Source: an uncultured Ellagibacter sp.
Lineage (GTDB): Bacteria > Actinomycetota > Coriobacteriia > Coriobacteriales > Eggerthellaceae
Reading direction: 5' to 3'
Assembly (NCBI RefSeq): GCF_934643285.1
Contig: NZ_CAKUBT010000006.1
Coordinates: 37,583 to 101,582, forward strand
Length of the DNA stretch: 64,000 bases
Position 1 is the first letter of the stretch, and each line of letters begins with the position of its first letter. The notes beneath the pieces are model-generated. The model was given only the letters and a program-made list of their open reading frames with translations. It ran no database searches and had not been told where the DNA came from. A program made the position numbers and the translations under genes. Of the stretch, positions 16,967-25,844 are shown piece after piece.

Positions 16967-18658
16967 CTAGTCGGAGAGTCCCGCGTCCTCGAGCGCGGCG
17001 ACGATCGTGCGCAGGGCCTTCACGCGCGCGTAGCGTTTGTCGTCGGACTCGAGAATAATCCAGGGCGCGAACGAGGTCGACGTCAGGCGGAACATGTCCT
17101 CGATAGCTTCCTTGTACTGGGGATACTTCTCGCGGTTGCGCCAGTCGTCGTCGGTTATCTTCCACTGCTTGGCGGGGTTCGACTGTCGCTCCTCGAAACG
17201 GCGCAGCTGCTCGTCGGGACTGACCTCCACCCAGAACTTCAGGAGGATGGCACCCCAATCCACCAGGTCTTTCTCAAAGGCATTGATCTCGTCGTACGCC
17301 TGGGTGAGGCGCTCGGGCGAGGCGTAGCCCTCCACCCGCTCCACAAGCACGCGGCCGTACCAGCTGCGATCGTAGATACCCACATGGCCCGCCTTCGGCA
17401 GGCGCGTCCAGTAGCGCCACAAGTGCGGGTGCGCGAGCTCGGGCGCCGTGGGGGCGGGGCTCGGGAAGATCGTGTAGGCGCGCGCGTCGAGCGATTGTGC
17501 CACGCGCTTGATGTTGCCACCCTTGCCCGCGGCGTCCCAGCCCTCGTACATCACCATAAGCGGGATGCGGGCCTGGTACATGTTGTTCTCAAGTCGAAAC
17601 AGTCGCTTCTGCAGGCTCTTGAGCTCGTCTTTGTACTCCTCGGGCGAGAGCGCGAGCGAGTGGTCGACGCCCGCAAGCGTCGGTGGGTCGTCGATAAGGT
17701 GGAAGCGGGAAGTCGCGGGGGCGGCAAAGCGCGGGGGCTGTCTCATGGCACCGTCCGCGGAAGCCGAGGCGTCTGCGGGGGTCGAGGCGTCTGCGGCATC
17801 CGCCGAGCCCGCGGCACTTGCGGCCTTCACCGAGTTCGCGGCCTCCTTGCGCGCGAGCGCGGACTCGAGTGCGCGCACAAGCGTCTGCGCGATGACGATG
17901 TTCGCGCGGCGCTTGTCTTCCCCGTTCACAAGCGTCCAAGGGGCGAACGCGAAGTTGCTGCCCTCGAGCATGAGATCGTAGATGCTGTAGGCGTACTCGT
18001 AGTTCCCAATGCGCTCGAGACGCTTCTTGTCGACGCGCCACGCCGTGGTGGGGTCGGCGGCCAGGCGCTCGAGGCGCTCCCTCTGGCCTTCGGCGGACAC
18101 ATGGATGAAGAATTTCACGACCTCGTAGCCGTCGTCGACAAGGCCGCGTTCGAACTCGCGTATGGACGCGAGGCACACTCCGGCCTCCTTGCGCGCTGCA
18201 AGCTGATCGCCGCGGACAGCGCCCTTCTTGCCTTCCTTGCGCTTCGGGTTAAGTCCGCCGAATGCACGGCACATCGCGCGCTCGGCGGCCACGGAATACC
18301 AGCCGCGATCGTAGAAGGTGATCGCCCCGCGCGGCCCGAGCGCCTGCCAGAACTGCTGCATGAAAGGCCAGTACCCAGTGACATTATGCCCGGCATCCGA
18401 GAACGCCCGCGCCTCGTCCACGTCGAAATCGCCCGTCACATGAACGCTCGTCGCGCGCGCATCCAGGTTGAACATGAGGTCGGAGATGCGGCTTCCCTTG
18501 CCCGCGCCGTTCCATCCCTCGAAGAGCACCACAAGCCCTACGCCCCGAAGGCGTGCCTGCTGCTGCAACGTCACGAGCCGCTCGATGAGCGCGTCGTGGG
18601 TTTCCTTGTACGTGCCCTTATCGATATCCGGTTGATTCAGATTGACCTGGTCGAGCAT
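16967..18658 (-). CDS. Polyphosphate kinase 2 family, tandem-domain (polyP:AMP phosphotransferase-like)
   Basis: 563 aa from ATG 18658 behind AGAGG. Two PPK2 domains lie in tandem: the first with Walker A in FEGWNGAGKGSRI and YDRGWYS, the second with YEGWDAAGKGGNIKR and YDRSWYGRVLVERVEG. They are joined by a 40-residue Ala/Ser/Asp linker. Tandem forms are class II PPK2/PAP enzymes, which transfer phosphate between polyphosphate and AMP; the C-terminal domain is usually the active one. YigZ lies 13 bp upstream, probably one operon. Confidence 0.92.
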   Translation of the reverse strand: MLDQVNLNQPDIDKGTYKETHDALIERLVTLQQQARLRGVGLVVLFEGWNGAGKGSRISDLMFNLDARATSVHVTGDFDVDEARAFSDAGHNVTGYWPFMQQFWQALGPRGAITFYDRGWYSVAAERAMCRAFGGLNPKRKEGKKGAVRGDQLAARKEAGVCLASIREFERGLVDDGYEVVKFFIHVSAEGQRERLERLAADPTTAWRVDKKRLERIGNYEYAYSIYDLMLEGSNFAFAPWTLVNGEDKRRANIVIAQTLVRALESALARKEAANSVKAASAAGSADAADASTPADASASADGAMRQPPRFAAPATSRFHLIDDPPTLAGVDHSLALSPEEYKDELKSLQKRLFRLENNMYQARIPLMVMYEGWDAAGKGGNIKRVAQSLDARAYTIFPSPAPTAPELAHPHLWRYWTRLPKAGHVGIYDRSWYGRVLVERVEGYASPERLTQAYDEINAFEKDLVDWGAILLKFWVEVSPDEQLRRFEERQSNPAKQWKITDDDWRNREKYPQYKEAIEDMFRLTSTSFAPWIILESDDKRYARVKALRTIVAALEDAGLSD

Positions 18659-18671
18659 GGAAAACCTCTTT

Positions 18672-19346
18672 TCACGTAAGGTTTGGCGCAGCGTCGGGCG
18701 CCGAGGAGTCGGCTTGCCCGGGCACCGCGAAGGGCGCATCGTAGGGGTCACTCTCGATGATCGGACACTGCCCGCGCACGAGCTCCGTGAGGGCCGCCTC
18801 GAAGGGCTCCTGCGTGCCGTCGAGCATGCGGAACGTGAGGGCGACCTGTGCCGCAAAATCGGCGTCGACAGTCTGGGCGCCGTGCTGGCTGGCAAGGCGT
18901 TGAGCCTGCTCGTAAAGGGAATACGGGACCTCGATCAGCACGTCGATGCACCGCGAGACAGACACGATGTCCGCCGCGGCGATACCGGCCTGCGTCGCCT
19001 GCGTGTAGGCGCGCACGAGCCCGCCCGTGCCAAGCAGGATCCCGCCGAAATACCGCGTGACAACCACGGCGACGTCGGTCAGGCCCGCATGCTGGATAGC
19101 CTCGAGCGTCGGCATGCCCGCCGTTTTCTGGGGTTCGCCGTCGTCGGAGTAGCGCACGCGACCGTTCTCGCGCAACACGTAGGCGTACACGTTGTGGCGC
19201 GCCATGCGGTGCTCGCTGCGGATCTCGTCGAGAAACGCGAGCGCCTCTTCCTCGGTTTCGACATGCTGGACGGTGGCGATGAAGCGACTCTTCTTCTCGA
19301 CGATCTCGGCGCGCGCACGACCCTGGGTTGTGCAATACGAGGCCAT
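18672..19346 (-). CDS. YigZ/IMPACT family protein
   Basis: 224 aa from ATG 19346 behind AAAGGAG. The N-terminal UPF0029 domain is clear: KKSRFIATVQHV, YAYVLRE, YSDDGEPQKTAGMP, VVVTRYFGGILLGTGGLVRAYT. The C-terminal DUF1949-like domain follows. Family members associate with ribosome or GCN1-related regulation, but the bacterial function is unsettled. It is divergent from the carbonic anhydrase gene with a 120-bp shared promoter space. Confidence 0.93.
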   Translation of the reverse strand: MASYCTTQGRARAEIVEKKSRFIATVQHVETEEEALAFLDEIRSEHRMARHNVYAYVLRENGRVRYSDDGEPQKTAGMPTLEAIQHAGLTDVAVVVTRYFGGILLGTGGLVRAYTQATQAGIAAADIVSVSRCIDVLIEVPYSLYEQAQRLASQHGAQTVDADFAAQVALTFRMLDGTQEPFEAALTELVRGQCPIIESDPYDAPFAVPGQADSSAPDAAPNLT

Positions 19347-19466
19347 GCGGCTCCTTTCGTCTTCGGGAAAACTCAGCTTTGCCCCATCATAGCGCATGCG
19401 CGCAAACAGGCGGGCGCGGGGAGCAGACGATGCTAAACTGTCACTCGTCAAGAGAAAGGGCAGAAA

Positions 19467-20027
19467 ATGGCCGAGAAGTCGACGATCGATCAGATCCTGG
19501 AACACAATGCGCGCTTCGTGGAAGAACGCGAATACGAGCAGTTCAAGACAGACAAATACCCCGACAAAAAGCTCGCCGTGGTCTCGTGCATGGACACGCG
19601 TCTGACAGCGCTGCTCATGGCGGCGCTCGGGCTTAAGAACGGCGACGCGAAGATCATCAAAGTTGCAGGTGCCGAGGTTTCCCACCCCTTCGGCAGCGTC
19701 ATGAGATCGCTGCTCATCGCCGTGTGCGAGCTCGGCGTCGAGGACATCATGATCGTCGCGCACACGAACTGCGGCGCGCAGCACATGAGCGGCGAGGGCA
19801 TGGTTTCCGACATGATGCGCCTTGGCGTGAGCGCTGACCACATCAGGATGGCGCACCATTGCGGCATCGACTTCGATAAGTGGCTCGCAGGTTTCGGCGA
19901 CACCGAGGAGGCAGTGCGCAAAAGCGTCGACGTGGTGCGCAACCACCCGGTCATGCCGCCGCACGTGCGCGTCGCCGGCTTCATCATGGACTCCGAAACC
20001 GGCGAGCTCATTCGCGTGGCGGATTAG
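19467..20027 (+). CDS. Beta-class carbonic anhydrase
   Basis: 186 aa from ATG 19467 behind AAAGGGCAG. The zinc ligands are Cys41 (in CMDTR), His99 and Cys102 (in HTNCG), with the Asp43-Arg45 dyad. The protein is the short Gram-positive-type beta-CA and has no signal peptide. It interconverts CO2 and bicarbonate, supplying the bicarbonate used by biotin carboxylases such as the one encoded at 9-12 kb. Confidence 0.95.
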   Translation: MAEKSTIDQILEHNARFVEEREYEQFKTDKYPDKKLAVVSCMDTRLTALLMAALGLKNGDAKIIKVAGAEVSHPFGSVMRSLLIAVCELGVEDIMIVAHTNCGAQHMSGEGMVSDMMRLGVSADHIRMAHHCGIDFDKWLAGFGDTEEAVRKSVDVVRNHPVMPPHVRVAGFIMDSETGELIRVAD

Positions 20028-20158
20028 CATCTGGCAGAAGCGCCGGCACCTCGCAGACGGACGGCGGGCGCTGACCCGACGAGCCTTCCCCCTTCGGCGT
20101 TTCGGGCGGGCGAGCCGCTCCCTTCGCCTTGTGGGGAAGAGGCGCCGGGTCCGCGTTT

Positions 20159-20953
20159 CTAATTCTTCTTGCGCGGGCGTTGGAGTGCTGCCGCCGTCCT
20201 CGCCACGAAACCGCGCGGGGCAAGGCGCGTTGCGAAGACGATCGTCTTTGCGAGCGCACCGGGCACGCAGAGAGCCTTGTTGCGGCAAAGCGCGTTGAAG
20301 CCCTCACTCGCAACGAAGGGGGCATCGAGCGCGACGCGCGAAATCGGGGTGTGTGCCGCATCGGCATTTTCCCAAAACGCCGTGCGCACGGGGCCGGGGC
20401 ACAGGGCGCTCACGTGCACGCCGGCGCGACGCAACTCGACATGGATGGCCTGGGAAAACGACTGGACGAAGGCTTTCGAGGCGTAATAGGTCGCCATTCC
20501 CGGGCCGGGCATGAAGCCCGCCACGGACGCGACATTGAGGACGCCGCCACATTTGCGCTCAGCCATGTCAGGGGCGAACTCGCCCACAAGCTCGACGAGC
20601 GCGAGGTCGTTTGTCAGGATAAGCTCTCGTTGGCGGGCCATGTCGCTTTCCACGAAGCGCGCGTCGTAGCCGAAGCCTGCGTTGTTCACGAGCACATCGA
20701 CGACAAGTCCCATCTCGCGCACGCGGGCGGAAACCTTCGCCGCCGCGCCCACCTTCGCGAGGTCGCACACGATGACGTGGGCCTTTATGTTGTGCTCGAA
20801 TTCCAGTTGCGCCGCCGCGTCGACGAGACGCTCCTCGTTGCGGCCGACGAGCACCACGTCCATCCCTCGCGCCGCGCACTGCCGCGCAAGCTCGAACCCC
20901 AAACCGCCTGCGCCCCCTGTGACGAGCGCCGTTTTCCAATCCTTGGTTCCCAT
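20159..20953 (-). CDS. Short-chain dehydrogenase/reductase
   Basis: 264 aa from ATG 20953 behind GAAAGG. It has the Rossmann motif TGGAGGLG (residues 12-19), the NNAG motif, catalytic Ser (NVASVAGF) and YYASK with Tyr/Lys, and PGPVRTAF after the catalytic helix. It belongs to the classical SDR group resembling YqjQ/DltE-type NADP oxidoreductases. The substrate is unknown. A basic tail (RPRKKN) ends the protein. Confidence 0.92.
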   Translation of the reverse strand: MGTKDWKTALVTGGAGGLGFELARQCAARGMDVVLVGRNEERLVDAAAQLEFEHNIKAHVIVCDLAKVGAAAKVSARVREMGLVVDVLVNNAGFGYDARFVESDMARQRELILTNDLALVELVGEFAPDMAERKCGGVLNVASVAGFMPGPGMATYYASKAFVQSFSQAIHVELRRAGVHVSALCPGPVRTAFWENADAAHTPISRVALDAPFVASEGFNALCRNKALCVPGALAKTIVFATRLAPRGFVARTAAALQRPRKKN

Positions 20954-21274
20954 AGCTCACAACCTTTCAGTCCGTCGCGTTTACGGCCGTCGGCAATGTA
21001 GCATCATTGTATGACGCGTGAAGCGAATGCGAGAATAGGCTTCACCACATCTGAGGAATAATTCCTCTTGGGCAATATGACCAGCATCGAGGGAAAGGCT
21101 GCAAGGAGTCGACCGAACCGCTGCAGACGCCAAGCGACGCAGCTCCTTAAGCTACCTTGGATATCACGTCATCGCGGTCGGGCGCCAGAAAGCGAAGGGC
21201 CCCGCCGTCGAACGGTCTCCGAGAGAGGGGACGATTCGACAAGCGAGGCCCTTCGAGCGTAGCAAGCGAAACGG
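20954..21274. other. Intergenic region, 321 bp
   Basis: No coding frame with a plausible start was found. Its notable content is the nested hairpin at 21192-21254. The first 100 bp should hold the SDR promoter. Confidence 0.5.
21192..21254 (-). terminator. Nested three-stem hairpin after the purine permease gene
   Basis: Three coaxial stems: CGAAGGGCC/GGCCCTTCG (21192-21200 with 21246-21254), GTCGAA/TTCGAC, and GTCTCC/GGGGAC around a GAGAGA loop. On the minus strand it begins 20 nt after the permease stop and ends in GCTTTCTGG. It probably works as a terminator or 3' stabiliser. Confidence 0.6.
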
Positions 21275-22594
21275 CTAGCTTAAGATGAACATGGCCAAAA
21301 ATGCGATGGCGGCCACCCACATGAGGGGCTTGACCTCGCGCGCCTTGCCGGTGACCAGCATAATCACGCAGTAGGAGATGAAGCCAAAGCCGATGCCGTT
21401 AGTGATCGAGTAGGTCATCGGGATGCCCATGATGGTCGCAAACGCCGGGAATGCGAACTCAATGCGCGTCCAGTCGATGTTGATGACGTCGGAGAGCATG
21501 AGATAGCCAACGACGACGAGCGCGCCGCAGGTCGCGGAGCTCGACACCATACCGATGATGGGCGACGCGAACGCGAAGATCACGAACAGGATGCCGACCA
21601 CCAGGTTCGAGAGGCCCGTGCGCGCACCGGCGGCAGCGCCCGAAGTGGACTCAACGAAGCTCGTGACCGAGCTCGCGCCCACGAAACCGCCGACGGCGGC
21701 CGCAGCGGAGTCGACCATGAGAATCGGCTGGATATCCTTCACATCGCCGTTCTCGTCAACGAAATCAGCCTGCTCGCCAACGGCGACGACCGTGCCCATG
21801 GTGTCGAAGAAGTCGCTCATGAGCAGCGAGAACACGAACAGCAGCAGCGCGGGCTGCAGGAAGACCTGCGCGATGGCCATCGTGTCAGTGCCGGGAATCG
21901 TCTGGAACGGTGCCGCGAAGGCCGAGAAATCGAGCCCGAAGCTCCACGACGAGGGAAGCGGGGTGACACCCAGGGGAATGCCTGCGATGGTGGCGACGAT
22001 AATGGAAATGAGCAGGCCACCCTTCACATTGAGGACCTGGAGCACCACAGCAACCGCAATCGCGATCAGCGACACGATCGCAACCGGCGCCGACAGGTCG
22101 CCAAGCCCCAAGATGGTCGACTCGTTGGCGACGATGATGTCGCCGCCCTTAAGACCGATGAATGCGATGAACAAACCGATGCCAATACCGATTGCATGGC
22201 GCAAGCTCACGGGAATCGCGTCCATGACTGCCTTGCGCAAACCGCAGACAACCAGGACAAGGATTACGATACCTTCCAGAAAGACGATGGCCATCGCCAC
22301 GCGCCAGTCGACGGCAGCGCCGCCAAGGCAGAGCGTGTACGCCACGATTGCGTTGATGCCCATGCCAGACGCAAGCGCGATCGGCCGGTTCGCGATAAGA
22401 CCCATCGCGATAGTCATGATCGCCGCGCCGAAGCACGTCGCCGTGAGCGCCGCATCAAACGGAACACCTGCGACCACCAGCATATTCGGGTTCACTGCGA
22501 TGATGTACGCCATCGCGAGAAACGTCGTCAAGCCGCCGATGATCTCGTTTCCGATCGTGCTCTTGCGCTCCGAAATCTTAAAAAACGAGTCCAC
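21275..22594 (-). CDS. NCS2/AzgA-type purine permease
   Basis: 439 aa if started at GTG 22594 (GGGAGG just upstream; an ATG at 22708 gives 477 aa but an unlikely polar start). About 12-14 membrane segments. Family motifs are GGLTTFLAMAYIIAVNP near the N-terminus, MSDFFDTMGT, and VESTSGAAAGARTGLSN. AzgA-like carriers import hypoxanthine, guanine or adenine by proton symport. Together with xpt elsewhere in the window it supports purine salvage. A structured leader lies upstream. Confidence 0.92.
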   Translation of the reverse strand: MDSFFKISERKSTIGNEIIGGLTTFLAMAYIIAVNPNMLVVAGVPFDAALTATCFGAAIMTIAMGLIANRPIALASGMGINAIVAYTLCLGGAAVDWRVAMAIVFLEGIVILVLVVCGLRKAVMDAIPVSLRHAIGIGIGLFIAFIGLKGGDIIVANESTILGLGDLSAPVAIVSLIAIAVAVVLQVLNVKGGLLISIIVATIAGIPLGVTPLPSSWSFGLDFSAFAAPFQTIPGTDTMAIAQVFLQPALLLFVFSLLMSDFFDTMGTVVAVGEQADFVDENGDVKDIQPILMVDSAAAAVGGFVGASSVTSFVESTSGAAAGARTGLSNLVVGILFVIFAFASPIIGMVSSSATCGALVVVGYLMLSDVINIDWTRIEFAFPAFATIMGIPMTYSITNGIGFGFISYCVIMLVTGKAREVKPLMWVAAIAFLAMFILS

Positions 22595-22917
22595 TTTCCT
22601 CCCTTTCCCTTGCGCCCGCGCGAAAGCGATCAGGCAAGCCCGCACCTGAAGACTCAGCTGCCGAGGTGAACCCAAACTGGGCACTTTCGCGTGAAAACAT
22701 TTTCTCAACGGAAGGATTCTAGCATGCTAAAGCGCACACAAGACGCACATAAATGGAAAGCGCCTTCAATGGCGACTACGTCGCACAGTGCGGAAAACGA
22801 GGTCACACCAGCGGTCGCCTACCCCCTCCCTCAGCTTATCAGCTGCGCACATCTCCTGATACAAGCTCATTCGCAAAATGCCATTTATCGGCCCCTTGGA
22901 AGCCCCCTGCAAGCACT
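22595..22917. other. Intergenic region, 323 bp, with permease promoter and leader
   Basis: On the minus strand an extended -10 (TGCTAGAAT, core at 22716-22721) predicts a leader of about 115 nt before the GTG at 22594, including the three-way-junction candidate at 22619-22691. Nothing is evident at 22725-22917 other than the 3' flank of the upstream gene. Confidence 0.4.
22619..22691 (-). ncRNA. Candidate three-way-junction leader RNA of the purine permease
   Basis: P1 pairs 22619-22626 (CGCGAAAG) with 22684-22691 (CTTTCGCG); within it CACCT/AGGTG (22643-22647, 22664-22668) and CCCA/TGGG (22671-22674, 22678-22681) form two arms. This is the general shape of a purine riboswitch, but the conserved purine-aptamer core sequences are not present. 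Confidence 0.3.
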
Positions 22918-24810
22918 CTAATCTTTATCGATCACCGCAACGGTAAACCAGGCGCGTTCGTAGGGACGGTAGCGAGTGCCCGACTCCCGCAGCTCGAACC
23001 CGTCGCGCTTTGAGAGGTCCTCAACGTCGCGCGACATGACGCCGTTTTGGGTCTGCCCCAAAACGACAATCGGGCCATGATAGCCATCAAGAATCTCTTC
23101 CCAGGAGTTTTTGCAGGTGAGAGTCGGAGAATATGCCTCATACGCCAAGTTCCAGTTGCCTTTTTGCCAATCCATGTACGTTTGGGAAATGTCGGGATAG
23201 GCAAGCGCGGTCAGGCTGATGTACCCGATGTCGGACGAGACGACAAGCGGAGCCTTCCCGTCGTTTTCCTGCGTCACGCGATCGACCGTCTGGCGCACCT
23301 CGTCGAGCGCCTCCTGGTTGTCGGAGCTGTAGAAGTCGCCAACGAGCAGCGTCATATTGAGGACGGACACGGAAAGAAGGATAGCGCATGCCGCACCGAC
23401 GAGTACGCGCGAGCGAATGCGGGAAAGAAGCATCACCGCCGCGAAAAGGAGCGGACCGATTGCCACCCCGAGGTAGCGGTAGTACACGATAAGCGAGTCC
23501 ATCAGAATGGAGGCCGAGAAGGAAATCGCGAAAACGCCCAGGTAGATCGCGAGCGCACAGAGCACGGGGGCAACCGAGTCGCGCGAGGCCCAAACGGCAA
23601 GGCGCCGAGAAAGCGAATCGCGCTGGGCGCGGGGGCTTTCGGACTCGGGGGCAAAATTCGCAGGAAGCTCACCATCCTCGGCGGGCGCATTCGAGGAACA
23701 CGAGCTGCCTTCGTCCGCAAAGCCCACGGCAGCCCGCTCCCCGAAGTCCTCGCCTCCCGCAGCCTTCCCCGTCGCAGCGCGCGAGCCGCCTTCCGCACGT
23801 TCGCCCGCAAGAACATGCGACTTCGCCAGGCGCACGAGAGACCAGATGGCCCACGCGCAAAGCCACACGAGCGTCGCTGCCAGAAGAACCCGCCCCACCA
23901 CCTGGGGCACGGCGCCGTAGTTCCCCTCCAACGCGAAATGCACGAAGCTCGTTCGCACCGGGTACATCGCGAACTCAATGTAGGTGACGGGAAACACCAT
24001 GTTCGCCCAGTACGTGTTCGACACAACGCCCATCTGATGCACGAGCACCATAAGCCACGGCGCATAGAGCGCAACCTGAATGACGGCGCTCGCAACGAGT
24101 ACTCCCAAAGCCGCCGCGCCACGTCGACGGGCGGCTCGATTGATGCAGAAGATGAGCAGCAGCAGGTTCACCATAAAGGCGGACATGGCGCCAAAGTAGT
24201 GCAGGTATGCGCTGAACAGGCTTGACACAGCGAAGACAACCCACCACGAAAGCGGCGCACCCGCAAGAAGTCTCTTCCCCTGCGCGCGTTTCTGGACGCA
24301 GGCCACAGAGCCTTCGCACGCCGGCCCGCGCAAAGCGCACGCGATGCGCCACGCGGTGAGCGCGCACAGCATGACGGAAAACGTCGCCCACGAGTACATG
24401 CGAATCTCGGTCGACATAATGGCGGTATAGGGAATGAACAGGACGAATGCGGTGAACAGCACGCCGGGCTTCCAGCCGAAATCGCGACGGACATGCGTGT
24501 ATCCAAGGCTTGCAAGGGCGATCGACCCCAAAACCGTGAACAGGCGATACACAAGAATGTTCTGCCCGAAAACCAGGTTGAGGACATGCAGCGCCCAGTA
24601 GAAGAGCACGGGGTGCACATCGCCCGAGCCGATGCGCCAAATCTCGGAGAAGGAATGGTTCGCTATGGCAACCGAATAGCTCTCATCGAACCAGATATAG
24701 CCATGGAAAGCCCCCACAAGCACAAACGCCGACCCCAATGCAAGAACGGCAAGATGGAACCAACGAGACGAAAGCACCCCCTGCGCCCCTGCTCCGCTCG
24801 CACGCTTCAT
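22918..24810 (-). CDS. Membrane glycosyltransferase, GT39/ArnT-like
   Basis: 630 aa from ATG 24810 behind GGGAGGG. The first membrane helix is followed by GYIWFDESYSVA, matching the catalytic Asp-Glu of GT-C transferases that use lipid-linked sugars, then GSGDVHPVLFYWALHVL. About eleven membrane segments are broken by a charged 90-residue cytoplasmic loop near residues 330-420, and a soluble C-terminal domain follows. It probably glycosylates a lipid or protein at the outer membrane face. It is divergent from a YdjC-like deacetylase gene. Confidence 0.82.
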   Translation of the reverse strand: MKRASGAGAQGVLSSRWFHLAVLALGSAFVLVGAFHGYIWFDESYSVAIANHSFSEIWRIGSGDVHPVLFYWALHVLNLVFGQNILVYRLFTVLGSIALASLGYTHVRRDFGWKPGVLFTAFVLFIPYTAIMSTEIRMYSWATFSVMLCALTAWRIACALRGPACEGSVACVQKRAQGKRLLAGAPLSWWVVFAVSSLFSAYLHYFGAMSAFMVNLLLLIFCINRAARRRGAAALGVLVASAVIQVALYAPWLMVLVHQMGVVSNTYWANMVFPVTYIEFAMYPVRTSFVHFALEGNYGAVPQVVGRVLLAATLVWLCAWAIWSLVRLAKSHVLAGERAEGGSRAATGKAAGGEDFGERAAVGFADEGSSCSSNAPAEDGELPANFAPESESPRAQRDSLSRRLAVWASRDSVAPVLCALAIYLGVFAISFSASILMDSLIVYYRYLGVAIGPLLFAAVMLLSRIRSRVLVGAACAILLSVSVLNMTLLVGDFYSSDNQEALDEVRQTVDRVTQENDGKAPLVVSSDIGYISLTALAYPDISQTYMDWQKGNWNLAYEAYSPTLTCKNSWEEILDGYHGPIVVLGQTQNGVMSRDVEDLSKRDGFELRESGTRYRPYERAWFTVAVIDKD

Positions 24811-24879
24811 AAACCCTCCCGAGCAATCGATCCCCAATAACGCACCTGCATGAGAGTACTATTATTTCGTTTGTCTCGC

Positions 24880-24911
24880 TTGTCTTCAAAAAGATAGCGT
24901 TTTGAAGACAA
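24880..24911. promoter_or_regulatory. Perfect 12-bp palindromic operator candidate
   Basis: TTGTCTTCAAAA (24880-24891) and TTTTGAAGACAA (24900-24911) flank an 8-nt spacer in the 116-bp divergent promoter region between the glycosyltransferase and YdjC-like genes. An extra TTTGTCT half-site precedes it. The position suits a shared operator better than a terminator. Confidence 0.55.
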
Positions 24912-24926
24912 ACACCGCGCACGAAC

Positions 24927-25835
24927 ATGAAAGGGAGGCTTGTGGCGCTCATCATTCACGCAGACGACTTTGGGATTACCGTCGAGCAATCGAAGGCCAT
25001 CCTCGAGCTTTCGGACGCATGCGGCGGCCATGGAGCCCTGTCGAGCATGAGCATGTTCGCGAACAGCCCGGCGTTTAACGAATGCGCCGAGCTTGTCCGT
25101 CCCTTCGTCGACGCGGGAAAGATAAAGCTTGGCCTGCACCTCAATATCGTGGAAGGGCATCCTGTCTCCAACCCCGACGACGTGCCGCTGCTGGTGAACG
25201 AGCGCGGAACCTTCTCCCATTCCTTTATGGGATACCTGATGGCATCGACACTGCGCACCGGCGACCGTGACGGCATTCGCGAGCAGCTTGCCCGCGAATT
25301 CAGCGAGCAGATCAAGCGCTATCTCGAGGCCTTCCCCGACCAACGTCGTAATCTCCGTGTCGACACGCATCAGCACACGCATATGGTGCCCCTCGTGCAC
25401 GACGCGCTCCTGGCTGCGTGCCGGCGCACCGATTGCTTGGTCACGACCGCACGCCTTCCCGTGGAGCCGATCGGCCCGCACCTTAAGAGCCCGCGACGCA
25501 TCGCGGCAATTTCGCCTGTCAACCTCGTGAAAGACGCGCTGCTCGCCCTTCTCGCCCCGCACTGCCGCAAGGATTTGGAAGGGGGAAGCCACGTCGCCGA
25601 CTTTTCCGGCATCGTGCTCTCAGGATGCATGCAGAAAACCACGCCCAGCCTGATTGCCGACATGGAGGCGCGCGCCGCCGAGCGAGGACGCGATCTCGAG
25701 GTGCTTTTCCACCCGATCAGCGTCCCCGTCGAGCAGTGCCTCGATCCCGAGAACCTGCCGTTCGCGCAAGCGTGCGCCTCCCCTAACCGCAACGCTGAGG
25801 CGAAGCTGATAGCAAGCCTATCGACGCGCGCATAG
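24927..25835 (+). CDS. YdjC/ChbG-like carbohydrate deacetylase
   Basis: 302 aa from ATG 24927. A GTG at 24942, preceded by GGGAGG, is an alternative that would remove five residues. The YdjC fold is clear: metal motif HADDFG (11-16), LGLHLNIVEG, and DTHQHTHMVP with metal-binding histidines. Family enzymes deacetylate N-acetyl sugars such as chitooligosaccharides, and some act on lipid-linked sugars. Its divergent pairing with a GT-C glycosyltransferase suggests a shared role in envelope glycan or glycolipid modification. Confidence 0.85.
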   Translation: MKGRLVALIIHADDFGITVEQSKAILELSDACGGHGALSSMSMFANSPAFNECAELVRPFVDAGKIKLGLHLNIVEGHPVSNPDDVPLLVNERGTFSHSFMGYLMASTLRTGDRDGIREQLAREFSEQIKRYLEAFPDQRRNLRVDTHQHTHMVPLVHDALLAACRRTDCLVTTARLPVEPIGPHLKSPRRIAAISPVNLVKDALLALLAPHCRKDLEGGSHVADFSGIVLSGCMQKTTPSLIADMEARAAERGRDLEVLFHPISVPVEQCLDPENLPFAQACASPNRNAEAKLIASLSTRA

Positions 25836-25844
25836 GGAAAGCAC

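Noticed and set aside
18672..20288. 538-codon minus-strand frame joining antisense of carbonic anhydrase to YigZ
   Set aside because: The N-terminal part is antisense shadow of the carbonic anhydrase gene; the real YigZ start at 19346 has a strong ribosome site.
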